A DNA stretch of 40,656 bases. It comes from Desulfobacula sp. GTDB lineage: Bacteria > Desulfobacterota > Desulfobacteria > Desulfobacterales > Desulfobacteraceae. Location of the stretch: positions 1 through 40,656 of the forward strand of contig NZ_JAQYWD010000045.1 of assembly GCF_030145145.1 (NCBI RefSeq), in the 5' to 3' direction. The notes under the pieces were generated by a model. The model ran no database searches. It was given only the letters and a program-made list of their open reading frames with translations, and was not told where the DNA came from. The position numbers and the translations under genes were made by a program. Positions 26,353 through 34,469 of the stretch are shown here, in pieces (position 1 is the stretch's first letter; every line of letters starts with the position of its first letter).

Positions 26353-26388
26353 GGGACATAATACTATTTAAAAACGGTATTATGTCCC
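26353..26388. repeat. Inverted repeat beside the RAYT gene (REP-like hairpin)
   Basis: Perfect 12-base arms GGGACATAATAC and GTATTATGTCCC enclose 12 bases. It lies 69 bases upstream of the RAYT start and downstream of the dehydrogenase stop. RAYTs act on palindromic REP sequences, so this is a candidate recognition site. It could also serve as a bidirectional terminator, but no T-run follows on the minus strand. Confidence 0.55.
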
Positions 26389-26496
26389 CGGATTCATGAA
26401 CTTATATTGATACGTGATTCCAACCATTTATCTATATTATTGGCGAGACTATACAAAATTATCAGTTTCTGACCTTCAGGTTATGAAAGTTCAGGG

Positions 26497-27909
26497 TTAA
26501 ATTTTCACCATAATATGTCGAACCACTGTGTAATCTTCCAGCCCATACATGGAAAGATCTTTTCCATATCCAGACATTTTAAATCCCCCATGGGGCATCT
26601 CTGACGCATACATGAAATAAGTATTGATCCATGTTACACCAAACTGCAGCAGGGATGATACCTTGTGCGCCTTTTGAATATCCCTGGTCCAGATAGACGA
26701 AGCCAACCCGTATTTACAGTCATTGGCCCATTCAACCGCCTGATCCGTATTGCTGAACCGGGTGACGGAAACCACCGGCCCGAAGATCTCTTCCTGAACC
26801 ACCTCATCATCCTGAAGCGCATCAACAATCAGGGTCGGCTCATAATAGCACCCGCGATCAATCTTGTTGCCGCCGGCAGTAATATTAAGATGGGGAATTG
26901 TTTTAGTCCGTTCGACAAAGCCACTGACGGTTTCCCGCTGCTGCTCGGAAATCAACGGCCCGATGTCATTAACGTCAATCCCTTTTACCGACGCTGTCAG
27001 CTTTTCTACCACTTCCTGATAAATGTTGTCCTGAACATACAACCGGCAGGCTGCCGTACAATCCTGTCCGGCATTGTAATATCCCCATAATGTTATATTT
27101 TCAACCAGATCATCAACGTCACAATCATCAAATGCAATCACCGGCGCTTTACCCCCCAGTTCCAGATGGGTGCGTTTGACATTGGATGAGGCCGATGACA
27201 ACACCTGCTTTCCGGTGTTTACCGAACCGGTTACCGAAACCATTTGAACCTTATCATGGTCTGCAATTTGTTTTCCGACAGCACGTCCTGTTCCCGTGAC
27301 AATGTTGAGCACACCCGCAGGAAAAAGTTCGATCATATCGTCAGCCAGGGCCAGCATGGTCAATGGTGTATTTTCAGACGGCTTAAATACGACCGTATTA
27401 CCGGCAGCCAGAGCCGGGGCAATTTTCCAGGCTGCCATCATTAAAGGATAATTCCATGGGGCAATCTGTCCCACAACCCCCACCGGATCTCTTCTGATCA
27501 TACTGGTAAATCCCTCAAGGTATTCACCAGAAGCACTGCCGGACATACAGCGTGACGCACCTGCAAAGAATCTGAAATGGTCGGAAATGGCCGGTATCTC
27601 ATCCTCCAGCATCCGCTGATAGGGTTTACCGCAGTTGAGTGATTCCAGCTTTGCCAGGAACCCGGCTTTTTCATCAATCCGATCGGCCAGCTTGAACAAT
27701 CTGTCTGCCCGGTCTGCAAAAGATTTTCTTTTCCATCCGGGAAAAGCCGCATTGGCGGCTTCCACAGCCGCATCCACCTGATCCGCTGACGCCGATGGCA
27801 CGTCGATTATCAATTCATTATTTTCCGGACTGATTAGAGCGATTTTTTCAGACTCTCCCAGCACTTTTTTCCCGTTTATCAGAAGATGGGTATCTATTTT
27901 TTCTATCAC
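26497..27909 (-). CDS. Aldehyde dehydrogenase, gamma-aminobutyraldehyde/betaine-aldehyde type
   Basis: A 470-aa NAD(P)-dependent aldehyde dehydrogenase with catalytic C284 in GQDCTAACR and general base E250 in LELGGKAP. The signatures FFAGASR, MIRRDPVGVVGQIAPWNYPL and GYYNAGQDCTAACRLYVQ are closest to 4-aminobutyraldehyde dehydrogenase (PatD/YdcW) and related betaine-aldehyde enzymes. It would oxidise an omega-amino (or omega-trimethylamino) aldehyde to the acid in the cytoplasm. Its ATG overlaps the aminotransferase stop by four bases, and it is the last gene of the metK-to-ALDH unit. Substrate is inferred from family and context. Confidence 0.93.
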   Translation of the reverse strand: MIEKIDTHLLINGKKVLGESEKIALISPENNELIIDVPSASADQVDAAVEAANAAFPGWKRKSFADRADRLFKLADRIDEKAGFLAKLESLNCGKPYQRMLEDEIPAISDHFRFFAGASRCMSGSASGEYLEGFTSMIRRDPVGVVGQIAPWNYPLMMAAWKIAPALAAGNTVVFKPSENTPLTMLALADDMIELFPAGVLNIVTGTGRAVGKQIADHDKVQMVSVTGSVNTGKQVLSSASSNVKRTHLELGGKAPVIAFDDCDVDDLVENITLWGYYNAGQDCTAACRLYVQDNIYQEVVEKLTASVKGIDVNDIGPLISEQQRETVSGFVERTKTIPHLNITAGGNKIDRGCYYEPTLIVDALQDDEVVQEEIFGPVVSVTRFSNTDQAVEWANDCKYGLASSIWTRDIQKAHKVSSLLQFGVTWINTYFMYASEMPHGGFKMSGYGKDLSMYGLEDYTVVRHIMVKI

Positions 27910-29276
27910 TGGTTCTCCTTTTTTCTTTCATTCGTTGTCGCGATGATACTCTGCCTTAGAATATTGACAATCTGATCTACGCCTTCTTTTTCAATAATTA
28001 ACGGCGGCGACAATATACATAAGTTTTCATAGGGCCGGACAATGAGCCCATTTTCCTGGCAGAATTCATCCACTCTTTGGGCAACGGCGATATTCTCCTC
28101 TTCATTGTCTGAAACCACACACTCTACACACGCCATCAGACGGATCCCTCTGACATCGCCCACAATGGATAACTCACGTAAGGTTTCCAGGCGCTCCATG
28201 AAGTAGTCCCCCACTTCCCGTACATGCTCATTTATCTTTTCCCTCTCCATAATCTCAAGATATTTTAAGGCTGCCGCGCAGGTCACCGGATGGCCGGAAT
28301 AGGTGAATCCGTTTGTGTAATATGAATTTTCACTGGCCGACGGTCCGCTGATGCGATTCACCAGTTTTTCAGATATAATGGCAGCCCCCAGGGGCTGATA
28401 ACCGGAAGAAATGCCTTTGGCCACGGTAATAATATCCGGAACAATGTCAAAAACATTTTCAGACGCAAAATAATGCCCCAGTCTTCCAAACGCCGTCACC
28501 ACCTCGTCCGAGATATAGAGCACGTCATATTTTCTGCAGATCTCCAGGGTTTTTTTGTGATATCCCGGCGGCGGGACAATCACACCGCCGGACCCCATGA
28601 CAGGTTCTGCAATGAAACAGGCGGCATTTTCCGGCCCGAGCTGTAGAATCTTCTGCTCCAGTTCGCTGACCCGGAGGTCGCAGAACTCTTCGACACTCAT
28701 TCCCGCAGGCCGTTTAAACGGATTGGGATCAGGAATGGAATGAACCATATCTGTAATATAATTAAAATAGCTTCTGTCACATTTTTTACCGTTCAAGGAA
28801 GCGCTTAGATAAGTACTGCCGTGATAGGCGTTCTCGCGGTAAATAATATGCTTTTTTTCTGGCTTGCCCAGGCAGTTAAAATAGTAATGGGCAAACCGGA
28901 TGGCCGATTCAACCGCCGTGGAACCGCTGTTTGTAAATTGAAAGCAGTTCAGGTCACCGGGGGTTAACCGGCTCAACTTATCTGCCAGTTTGACCGAGGG
29001 AGGGCTTGTCATGGCCCCAAAGGGTGTGTAGTATGCCAGCTGAACACACTGGTCGGCAATCGCATTTGCCATTTCCCTGTTTCCATACCCCAGATTGACA
29101 CACCACATGCCTGAGATCGAATCAATATATTGATTGCCTGCATCGTCAAAGACATGAATCCCTTTGCCGGATTCAATCACCATGGATTCAGCATCACTTC
29201 CCAGATCCGACCACGGATGGATAATGTGCTTTTTGTCTTTTTGAGCAAGCGTCATATTCTCTTTTTTAAAATTCAT
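27906..29276 (-). CDS. Class III PLP aminotransferase (omega-amine/putrescine-type)
   Basis: A 456-aa fold-type I aminotransferase. The PLP lysine is K287 in TVAKGISSGYQPLGA, with ISDEVVTAFGRLG (PLP-binding Asp) and NSGSTAVESAIRFAHYY before it. Class III enzymes transfer terminal amino groups from diamines or omega-amino acids to pyruvate or 2-oxoglutarate. AAAGGCGG precedes the ATG at 29276. It lies 10 bases after the decarboxylase and overlaps the dehydrogenase, which fits a diamine to amino-aldehyde to amino-acid route. Confidence 0.93.
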   Translation of the reverse strand: MNFKKENMTLAQKDKKHIIHPWSDLGSDAESMVIESGKGIHVFDDAGNQYIDSISGMWCVNLGYGNREMANAIADQCVQLAYYTPFGAMTSPPSVKLADKLSRLTPGDLNCFQFTNSGSTAVESAIRFAHYYFNCLGKPEKKHIIYRENAYHGSTYLSASLNGKKCDRSYFNYITDMVHSIPDPNPFKRPAGMSVEEFCDLRVSELEQKILQLGPENAACFIAEPVMGSGGVIVPPPGYHKKTLEICRKYDVLYISDEVVTAFGRLGHYFASENVFDIVPDIITVAKGISSGYQPLGAAIISEKLVNRISGPSASENSYYTNGFTYSGHPVTCAAALKYLEIMEREKINEHVREVGDYFMERLETLRELSIVGDVRGIRLMACVECVVSDNEEENIAVAQRVDEFCQENGLIVRPYENLCILSPPLIIEKEGVDQIVNILRQSIIATTNERKKENQ

Positions 29277-29285
29277 AGCCGCCTT

Positions 29286-30494
29286 TTAAATTAATAGGTT
29301 TTCTGATACCACGCCCCGCATACAGTGATTCGACATCATGGACGACGCATATCCGCCGGCATTGATAAACACAAGCGGATCCCCTTCCTTTATCTGATCG
29401 GGCATGGGAAAATTGTCTTTCCATACATCCAGGGATTCGTTGATATTGCCGACAATGGTAACCGGTTTCATCAGATCTGTTTTCTGCCTGTGCACAACAG
29501 GTTCACAGGGCAGCCCATAGAACGTCGGCTCAATGGCCAGATTAAATCCGCCGTTCACACCGACAAAATCAGTATTCCGCTTTTTCTCGACGGTATTCAC
29601 CTCCAAAACCAGGATTCCACTGTCTTTAACAATATAATCCCCGGATTCAACACAGATGGTAATGCCTTTGCCATCAAAATGGGTATTGATAACAGACACC
29701 CAGGCATCCAGGTTTAACGCCTCGTCATCACAGTCATGGGGAACCCCCAGGCCGCCGCCAAGGTTAACGAACGCCAGATCCTTCACATTGTCCAGAAACC
29801 ACTGCGTGGCTTCTAAAATTTCACTGAATATTGACAATTGATTGTTCAGATATCCGCATCCGGTATGAAAATGGATGGTATCCACGATAAAGTGATTTTC
29901 TGCAGCCAGCTGGAGCGCCGCTTTAAACTGCTCCCTGTAAATGCCGAACTTGGTGGTTTTATCGCCGCTGTATTTTAGGGTCTCATTATCCCTGTATCCA
30001 ATCCCCATCGCCGGATTGACCCGGATGCCGATTTTCCGGTGGGAACAGAATTTGCCCAGCCTGCGAATAGTGCTTAACGAATCACAGTTTAAAACCACAT
30101 CCGGATTGTTGGCCAGCAGCTTCAGTTCCTCATCTGTCATGGAGTTGGCTGTATATGAAATCTCATTGGGTATAAAACCGCAGGAAAAGGCATGGAGCAG
30201 CTCGTTGGGAGAACAGACATCCACACCGCATCCACCCGTGTCTTTGATATGGGTCAAAAGCGGGGCAAACCGGTTGGCTTTTATGGCATAAAAAATCTTG
30301 TGAGATTCCAGTTGATCCAGAGCCGTATGGAGCCGCTCGATATTTTGTAATATCCTTTTTCCCGTATAAAAGAAAGCAGGGGTGCCGGTTAAACCGATCA
30401 AATCCGTCACTGATTCCCCGGAAAAAAACAGATGGCCGTCTTTATAGCAAAGATCCTCTCTTTCCCACCACAGACGCTCTTTTTGTGAGCTCAT
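29286..30494 (-). CDS. PLP-dependent basic-amino-acid decarboxylase (LysA/ODC, fold type III)
   Basis: A 402-aa alanine-racemase-fold decarboxylase. The PLP lysine is K72 in FYAIKANRFAPLL; other motifs are FHTGCGYLN, NLGGGLGVP, ESGDYIV and the C-terminal INAGGYASSMMSNHC. The family decarboxylates diaminopimelate, ornithine, lysine, arginine or carboxynorspermidine; the C-terminal loop differs from classical LysA (DAGAYxxSMxSNYN), so the substrate is uncertain. The start at 30494 overlaps the SET gene stop in ATGA and has GGAAGTG upstream; an ATG at 30569 lies inside the SET gene. Translational coupling to the SET protein suggests the two act together. Confidence 0.9.
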   Translation of the reverse strand: MSSQKERLWWEREDLCYKDGHLFFSGESVTDLIGLTGTPAFFYTGKRILQNIERLHTALDQLESHKIFYAIKANRFAPLLTHIKDTGGCGVDVCSPNELLHAFSCGFIPNEISYTANSMTDEELKLLANNPDVVLNCDSLSTIRRLGKFCSHRKIGIRVNPAMGIGYRDNETLKYSGDKTTKFGIYREQFKAALQLAAENHFIVDTIHFHTGCGYLNNQLSIFSEILEATQWFLDNVKDLAFVNLGGGLGVPHDCDDEALNLDAWVSVINTHFDGKGITICVESGDYIVKDSGILVLEVNTVEKKRNTDFVGVNGGFNLAIEPTFYGLPCEPVVHRQKTDLMKPVTIVGNINESLDVWKDNFPMPDQIKEGDPLVFINAGGYASSMMSNHCMRGVVSENLLI

Positions 30495-30967
30495 CCACAC
30501 TTCCTTTCCAGCTCCTGAAGATACTTCTGGCCCGAGGAATTGATCGATTCTTTTCGACCGGTCACCCATCCCCGGCAGTTAATCGCACCGCAGGCACAGG
30601 GAAATTGTTTGAACAATACGTCCTCGGTCTGGGCATAATCCATTGTCAGCGCCACCCCTTTTTCAATATCCTGCAATGCCCAGATTTCAAGTTTATTCAT
30701 ATCCAGAGAGACCAGCGGATCACATGAATGCAGTAAAAGCCCAGTAAAATGGGGATCATACAGTTGAAGAAACGGGTTAATCTGAAGGGTGTGCTGAAGA
30801 ATATACGGCACGGTTATCCCGGCCATCCTGGCCACCATCTCACCTTTTTTAAAACGTCGGTTCACATAAATCCCGCTGCCGGTTGTTTCACAATGGGTAA
30901 CCGTAAAATCTTCTTCATTTGGATAGTTTCGGCCCTCTTGCAATTCATATTCACAAGGGTAAATCAT
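30491..30967 (-). CDS. Small SET-domain methyltransferase with post-SET Cys motif
   Basis: A 158-aa protein. SET motifs are GSGIYVNRRFKKGEMVA (N-terminal), LLLHSCDP (position 80-83, replacing the usual NHSCxPN) and ALTMDYAQTED with the catalytic-type Y111. A post-SET cluster CxCx4C (C124, C126, C131 in PCACGAINCRGW) could bind zinc with a fourth Cys. SET enzymes transfer methyl groups from SAM to lysine side chains. It lies in an operon with SAM synthetase and homocysteine-forming genes and overlaps the decarboxylase gene. The substrate may be a protein lysine or, more speculatively, a small basic amino acid or amine. AGAGGTG precedes the ATG. Confidence 0.88.
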   Translation of the reverse strand: MIYPCEYELQEGRNYPNEEDFTVTHCETTGSGIYVNRRFKKGEMVARMAGITVPYILQHTLQINPFLQLYDPHFTGLLLHSCDPLVSLDMNKLEIWALQDIEKGVALTMDYAQTEDVLFKQFPCACGAINCRGWVTGRKESINSSGQKYLQELERKCG

Positions 30968-31067
30968 AACACCTCTCTTTAAATATTTAGATATTGTGGT
31001 GAATCATCACCATACAAATAATTTTTCTAACCATCTGTTTTTTATAATTAAAATTGCACTTATCATA

Positions 31068-31493
31068 TCAGAACATGGACGTGCAGGCGCCAAAAGGACA
31101 GCTTTCGATACAGCAGAGACACTCGATACATTTATCCCCATGGAAATCGATGGGTCTTGATCGATTATCCTTTACATAGAGTGCACCGGTGGGGCAGTGA
31201 GGAACACAATTGCCGCATCCGGTGCATTTATCTTTATTCCATAAAAGAGTGTTCATGGTCAGGTTCACATCAATCTCGAAAGAACGTATAAACTCCAGAC
31301 CGTCCTCTATTTGGGACTCTTCACCGATAATATCAATGGCAATATATCCTTTTTCATTCGGTGTAACCTGGGCTCTGTATATATTTACTTCAAGTTCATA
31401 TTCTCTGATCAGTTCGGTGATAATCGGCTGTCCGCCAATAAATCTGGGAAAGGTCAGTACGACTCTTCTCTTGACTTGTTCTATGGTATTCAT
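31068..31493 (-). CDS. NIL-domain ferredoxin of the direct homocysteine pathway
   Basis: A 141-aa protein. The N-terminal NIL domain (RRVVLTFPRFIGGQPIITEL, residues about 9-75) precedes two 4Fe-4S clusters, CTGCGNCVPHCP and CIECLCCIESCP. Paired NIL-ferredoxin and DUF39 proteins are needed for homocysteine formation from aspartate semialdehyde in Desulfovibrio and methanogens, where the ferredoxin presumably supplies electrons or handles sulfide. The ATG overlaps the DUF39 gene stop (31490-31493). A 100-base gap without features separates it from the SET gene. Confidence 0.92.
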   Translation of the reverse strand: MNTIEQVKRRVVLTFPRFIGGQPIITELIREYELEVNIYRAQVTPNEKGYIAIDIIGEESQIEDGLEFIRSFEIDVNLTMNTLLWNKDKCTGCGNCVPHCPTGALYVKDNRSRPIDFHGDKCIECLCCIESCPFGACTSMF

Positions 31494-32686
31494 CTTTTTT
31501 CTCCCTGGGTTTTTACATCAAGCGGAGACATTCTCTGGCTAACAGGAAGCCTCTGAAACGGCATGCTCAACAAAAAATCTCCTTTTTTAATTTCTTCTTT
31601 AAGCCGTTCGGATATCTCAAATGCTTTTGAATAGGAAGACAGCGACCCGGTTGTCACTTTCTTTCCATTCACTTCTACTCTTCCACTTCGCAGATCAGCG
31701 TAAGACTGCCTTCCGAGAATATCGCCATGCCTTTCCGGATATGCGGTGGAATAGTCAATGACTTCGGCAAATATTTCACTGTCGCGTACGGTACAATACC
31801 GAAGAATCTCTTTATCGAGTATGGGTATCGGGACACCGACCCCCAAGGCGAGGGATACGCCGTATCCTTTCAGGCTGACGCCCCGGACAAATTCGCTGTC
31901 CATCTCTTTCATGTCCCCGGTCAGTGCAAGTGTTCCGGCACCTTCCATCGGCACATCATTATCCCCTCTGAGGCAGTCCGACGCGTGCTGCGTCCCTGGG
32001 GCATACACATGACCGTGCGACCCTGCAAGCCAGACGCTGGTTCCCACCCCAATGGTTCTGTATAACGGGTCATTCAGCAGAGGAGAAAGCTGCCCTGCCG
32101 AACAATAGGTGAGGTTTTTCATCTTGGGTTTTAATTCACCCAGATAAGTATAAATCGGCTTATCACTGCAATTGATAGCCACATTATAGTTCTGGTAGCA
32201 GTTGCGGGGATTGGTCATAATGGCCTGATTCAGATCGTCTATTGTGAAATACGTTCGGATCTCTTTTAGTGGATATTCATCAGTGCCGTATGATCGGGCA
32301 GATAACTCCAGCTCTTCGCCTGCCACCAGTTTCTCCATCACATGTCCGCCGCCGAATAAAAAATCACCCGGATAATATTTATTGGCAGGATCATTCTGCT
32401 TTAACTGTGTTGCCCCAAGGTATACATCGACCGCAGCAATACCGCCGTAAGCCATTACATCATCAATCCAGGCTTCAGTCATCCGCATCTTCGGCTTGGA
32501 ATGGCCAAAGTTGAGAAAGCATCCTGAAGAACACATCGGACCGAAAGTGGCTGTTGTTACCACATCAACTTCAGCTGCGGCCTTATCAAGTCCCTTCTGA
32601 TCCACGTAGTCGATCACTTCATCTGCGGTTAGGACGACGGCCTTTCCCGATGCTATTTTACGGTTAATCTCTTCGTATGTTTTCAT
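31490..32686 (-). CDS. DUF39 homocysteine biosynthesis protein
   Basis: A 398-aa protein of the DUF39/HcyBio family, with conserved Cys in VVTTATFGPMCSSGCFLNFG, NPRNCYQNYNVAINCSD and GDNDVPMEGAGTLALTGDM. It converts aspartate semialdehyde plus sulfide to homocysteine with its NIL-ferredoxin partner in organisms lacking the canonical MetA/MetB route (known for the family). An AGGGGG site precedes the ATG. Located between metK and the NIL-ferredoxin gene, it would feed methionine and SAM supply. Confidence 0.92.
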   Translation of the reverse strand: MKTYEEINRKIASGKAVVLTADEVIDYVDQKGLDKAAAEVDVVTTATFGPMCSSGCFLNFGHSKPKMRMTEAWIDDVMAYGGIAAVDVYLGATQLKQNDPANKYYPGDFLFGGGHVMEKLVAGEELELSARSYGTDEYPLKEIRTYFTIDDLNQAIMTNPRNCYQNYNVAINCSDKPIYTYLGELKPKMKNLTYCSAGQLSPLLNDPLYRTIGVGTSVWLAGSHGHVYAPGTQHASDCLRGDNDVPMEGAGTLALTGDMKEMDSEFVRGVSLKGYGVSLALGVGVPIPILDKEILRYCTVRDSEIFAEVIDYSTAYPERHGDILGRQSYADLRSGRVEVNGKKVTTGSLSSYSKAFEISERLKEEIKKGDFLLSMPFQRLPVSQRMSPLDVKTQGEKR

Positions 32687-32799
32687 AAATCCGGCCCCCT
32701 GTAGTTACAGCTGTCTTTTTAGTGTCATAAGATTGGGCAAAACCACGCTTGCCATTAATTCTACACATCATCAAACTCCCACAAGCCCATCAAAATCGT

Positions 32800-33987
32800 T
32801 TATTCGCCAACCGCTTCCTTGAGGGCCTGGGCCTTGTCTGTCTTTTCCCAGGGGAATTGCTCCCGCCCGAAATGACCGAGGGCCGCCGTATCCTGATAGC
32901 TCCAGCCGTTGGGGCGTGTGAGATCAAGATCCCGGGTGATACCGGCCGGCCTGAAGTCGAATATCTCACCACTCTCCAGAACCTCCTGAATCCTCGAAGG
33001 TGCAACACTGGATGTTCCAAAACACGCCACATTAACACTCAGGGGTTTGGCAACACCGATGGCATAGGCCACCTGGATTTCACATTTATCTGCCAGGCCA
33101 GCACTCACAATATTTTTTGCTGCATATCGGGCATAATAGGCGGCTGAACGGTCTACCTTGGAAGGATCTTTGCCGCTGAATGCCCCGCCGCCATGGCAGC
33201 CGACACCGCCATAGGTGTCCACAATAATCTTTCTGCCGGTCAATCCGGCGTCTCCGTGGGGGCCGCCGATAACAAATTTGCCGGTTGGATTGATATAGTA
33301 TTGCGTATCATCATCAAGCAGTTCGGAAGGACCGAGCAGATCTTTGGAGACCTGGATCAGGTCGGCCCGAATCTTTTCCAGGGGAATGTCATCGGTCTGG
33401 TGCGAGATGACCACCGAAGTGATCCGTTTGGGCATGCCATTTTCATGGAGCACCGAGACCTGGGTTTTGGCATCAGGCCTGAGATATTTGATATCCCTCT
33501 CTTTACGAATCTTTTGAAGCCCGGCAAGAAGCTCATGGCTGTAATGGATGGGCGCCGGCATCAGCGAACTGGTGGCATTGGTTGCGTAACCGAACATCAT
33601 GCCCTGGTCACCCGCGCCCTGTTCCGAAAAGAGTCCTTCTCCCTCGCTGACCCCTTGGGAAATATCGGCAGACTGTGGATGAATCCGGCATAGATATTCA
33701 AAATCGTTACAGCAGAATTTGAGTTCTGCACGGTCGTATCCAATATCCCGGATGACCTTTCGGGCAACGGCTTCCGGAGATATTTCATCCCACCCACGGC
33801 ATGTAATCTCTCCAATATTGATCATGAAATCAGTTGTCACGGCCGTCTCACAGGCCACACGGCTGGCCGCATCTTTTTCCAGACAGGCATCTAAAATGGC
33901 ATCCGAGACCTGGTCACAGATCTTATCCGGATGGCCTTCGCTGACAGATTCGCTGGTAAATACATGATCGGTTTTCAGCTTGCTCAT
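32800..33987 (-). CDS. metK: S-adenosylmethionine synthetase
   Basis: A 395-aa MetK of normal length. ATP/methionine motifs are FTSESVSEGHPDKICDQVSD, GAGDQGMMFGYA near residue 120, KTQVSV, and the P-loop-like GGGAFSGKDPSKVDRSAAY. It makes SAM from methionine and ATP. AAGGAATAAAT precedes the ATG. A sigma-54-type promoter lies about 105-120 bases upstream and a sigma-54 activator gene is divergent, which is unusual control for metK. A second housekeeping metK elsewhere would be expected if this copy is pathway-specific. Confidence 0.97.
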   Translation of the reverse strand: MSKLKTDHVFTSESVSEGHPDKICDQVSDAILDACLEKDAASRVACETAVTTDFMINIGEITCRGWDEISPEAVARKVIRDIGYDRAELKFCCNDFEYLCRIHPQSADISQGVSEGEGLFSEQGAGDQGMMFGYATNATSSLMPAPIHYSHELLAGLQKIRKERDIKYLRPDAKTQVSVLHENGMPKRITSVVISHQTDDIPLEKIRADLIQVSKDLLGPSELLDDDTQYYINPTGKFVIGGPHGDAGLTGRKIIVDTYGGVGCHGGGAFSGKDPSKVDRSAAYYARYAAKNIVSAGLADKCEIQVAYAIGVAKPLSVNVACFGTSSVAPSRIQEVLESGEIFDFRPAGITRDLDLTRPNGWSYQDTAALGHFGREQFPWEKTDKAQALKEAVGE

Positions 33988-34089
33988 ATTTATTCCTTTT
34001 TTACTTGCTCAGGTTTATTATCATTGAACATTTTCTTTGACGGTTGTTTTTCCGGCAACGGTAATGCACACTAACTCCTGCCAGGGCTT

Positions 34090-34105
34090 TGCAACACCTG
34101 TACCA
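34090..34105 (-). promoter_or_regulatory. Sigma-54 (-24/-12) promoter ahead of metK operon
   Basis: The minus strand reads TGGTACAGGTGTTGCA. It keeps the essential GG and GC doublets at the right spacing and matches TGGCACG-N4-TTGCW except at two positions (T for C, A for G). It points toward metK and lies in the intergenic region shared with the divergent sigma-54 activator gene. The motif AGTGTGCAT also occurs between it and metK, at 34064-34072 on the minus strand. Confidence 0.65.
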
Positions 34106-34235
34106 GACACAGATACCCCTCAGGAAAACAACCGCATCTCATTGATTTCATACATCTTTAAAATAATTATAACGAACCGGGTGGAAAGGATTCGACCTGA
34201 TTACACCCTTTTTTATCCGAACATGGGCAAGAAGA

Positions 34236-34269
34236 GCACACTTCTGATATAAATCCAATATAAGTGTGC
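34236..34269. promoter_or_regulatory. Dyad, candidate activator site for the metK promoter
   Basis: Perfect 8-base arms GCACACTT (34236-34243) and AAGTGTGC (34262-34269) are centred about 150 bases upstream of the -24 element. The half-site AGTGTGCAT recurs at 34064-34072, and a related TTGTGCA dyad lies at 34417-34435. A run of six T follows the right arm, so a terminator cannot be fully excluded, but the position between divergent genes argues for an operator. Confidence 0.5.
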
Positions 34270-34416
34270 ATTTTTTACACAAACCTATTTTCTGCCCTAT
34301 CCCCTGGCAGTGTTAAAAAAAACCTTATCAAACACTTGCATTTCCCTATTTTAAATGATAGTTACGCTCAAAACATAATCGAGTTGAACAAGGAATATTT
34401 TATTCCCATGGTCAAA

Positions 34417-34435
34417 TTGTGCACATTATGCACAA
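34417..34435. promoter_or_regulatory. Perfect 19-bp dyad in the leader of the sigma-54 activator gene
   Basis: TTGTGCACATTATGCACAA has 7-base perfect arms and a 5-base centre. It lies 35 bases ahead of the chosen ATG at 34470. It shares the TGTGCA core with the dyad at 34236-34269, so it may be an autoregulatory site for the same activator. Confidence 0.5.
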
Positions 34436-34469
34436 GCCAACATTCATACATCCCGCAAGGAGCACCCCC

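Noticed and set aside
33193-33693. 166-codon plus-strand ORF opposite metK
   Set aside because: Shadow of metK, which is certain.
33988-34469. SAM riboswitch upstream of metK
   Set aside because: I could not find a SAM-I or SAM-II core; the region is better explained by a sigma-54 promoter and dyads.
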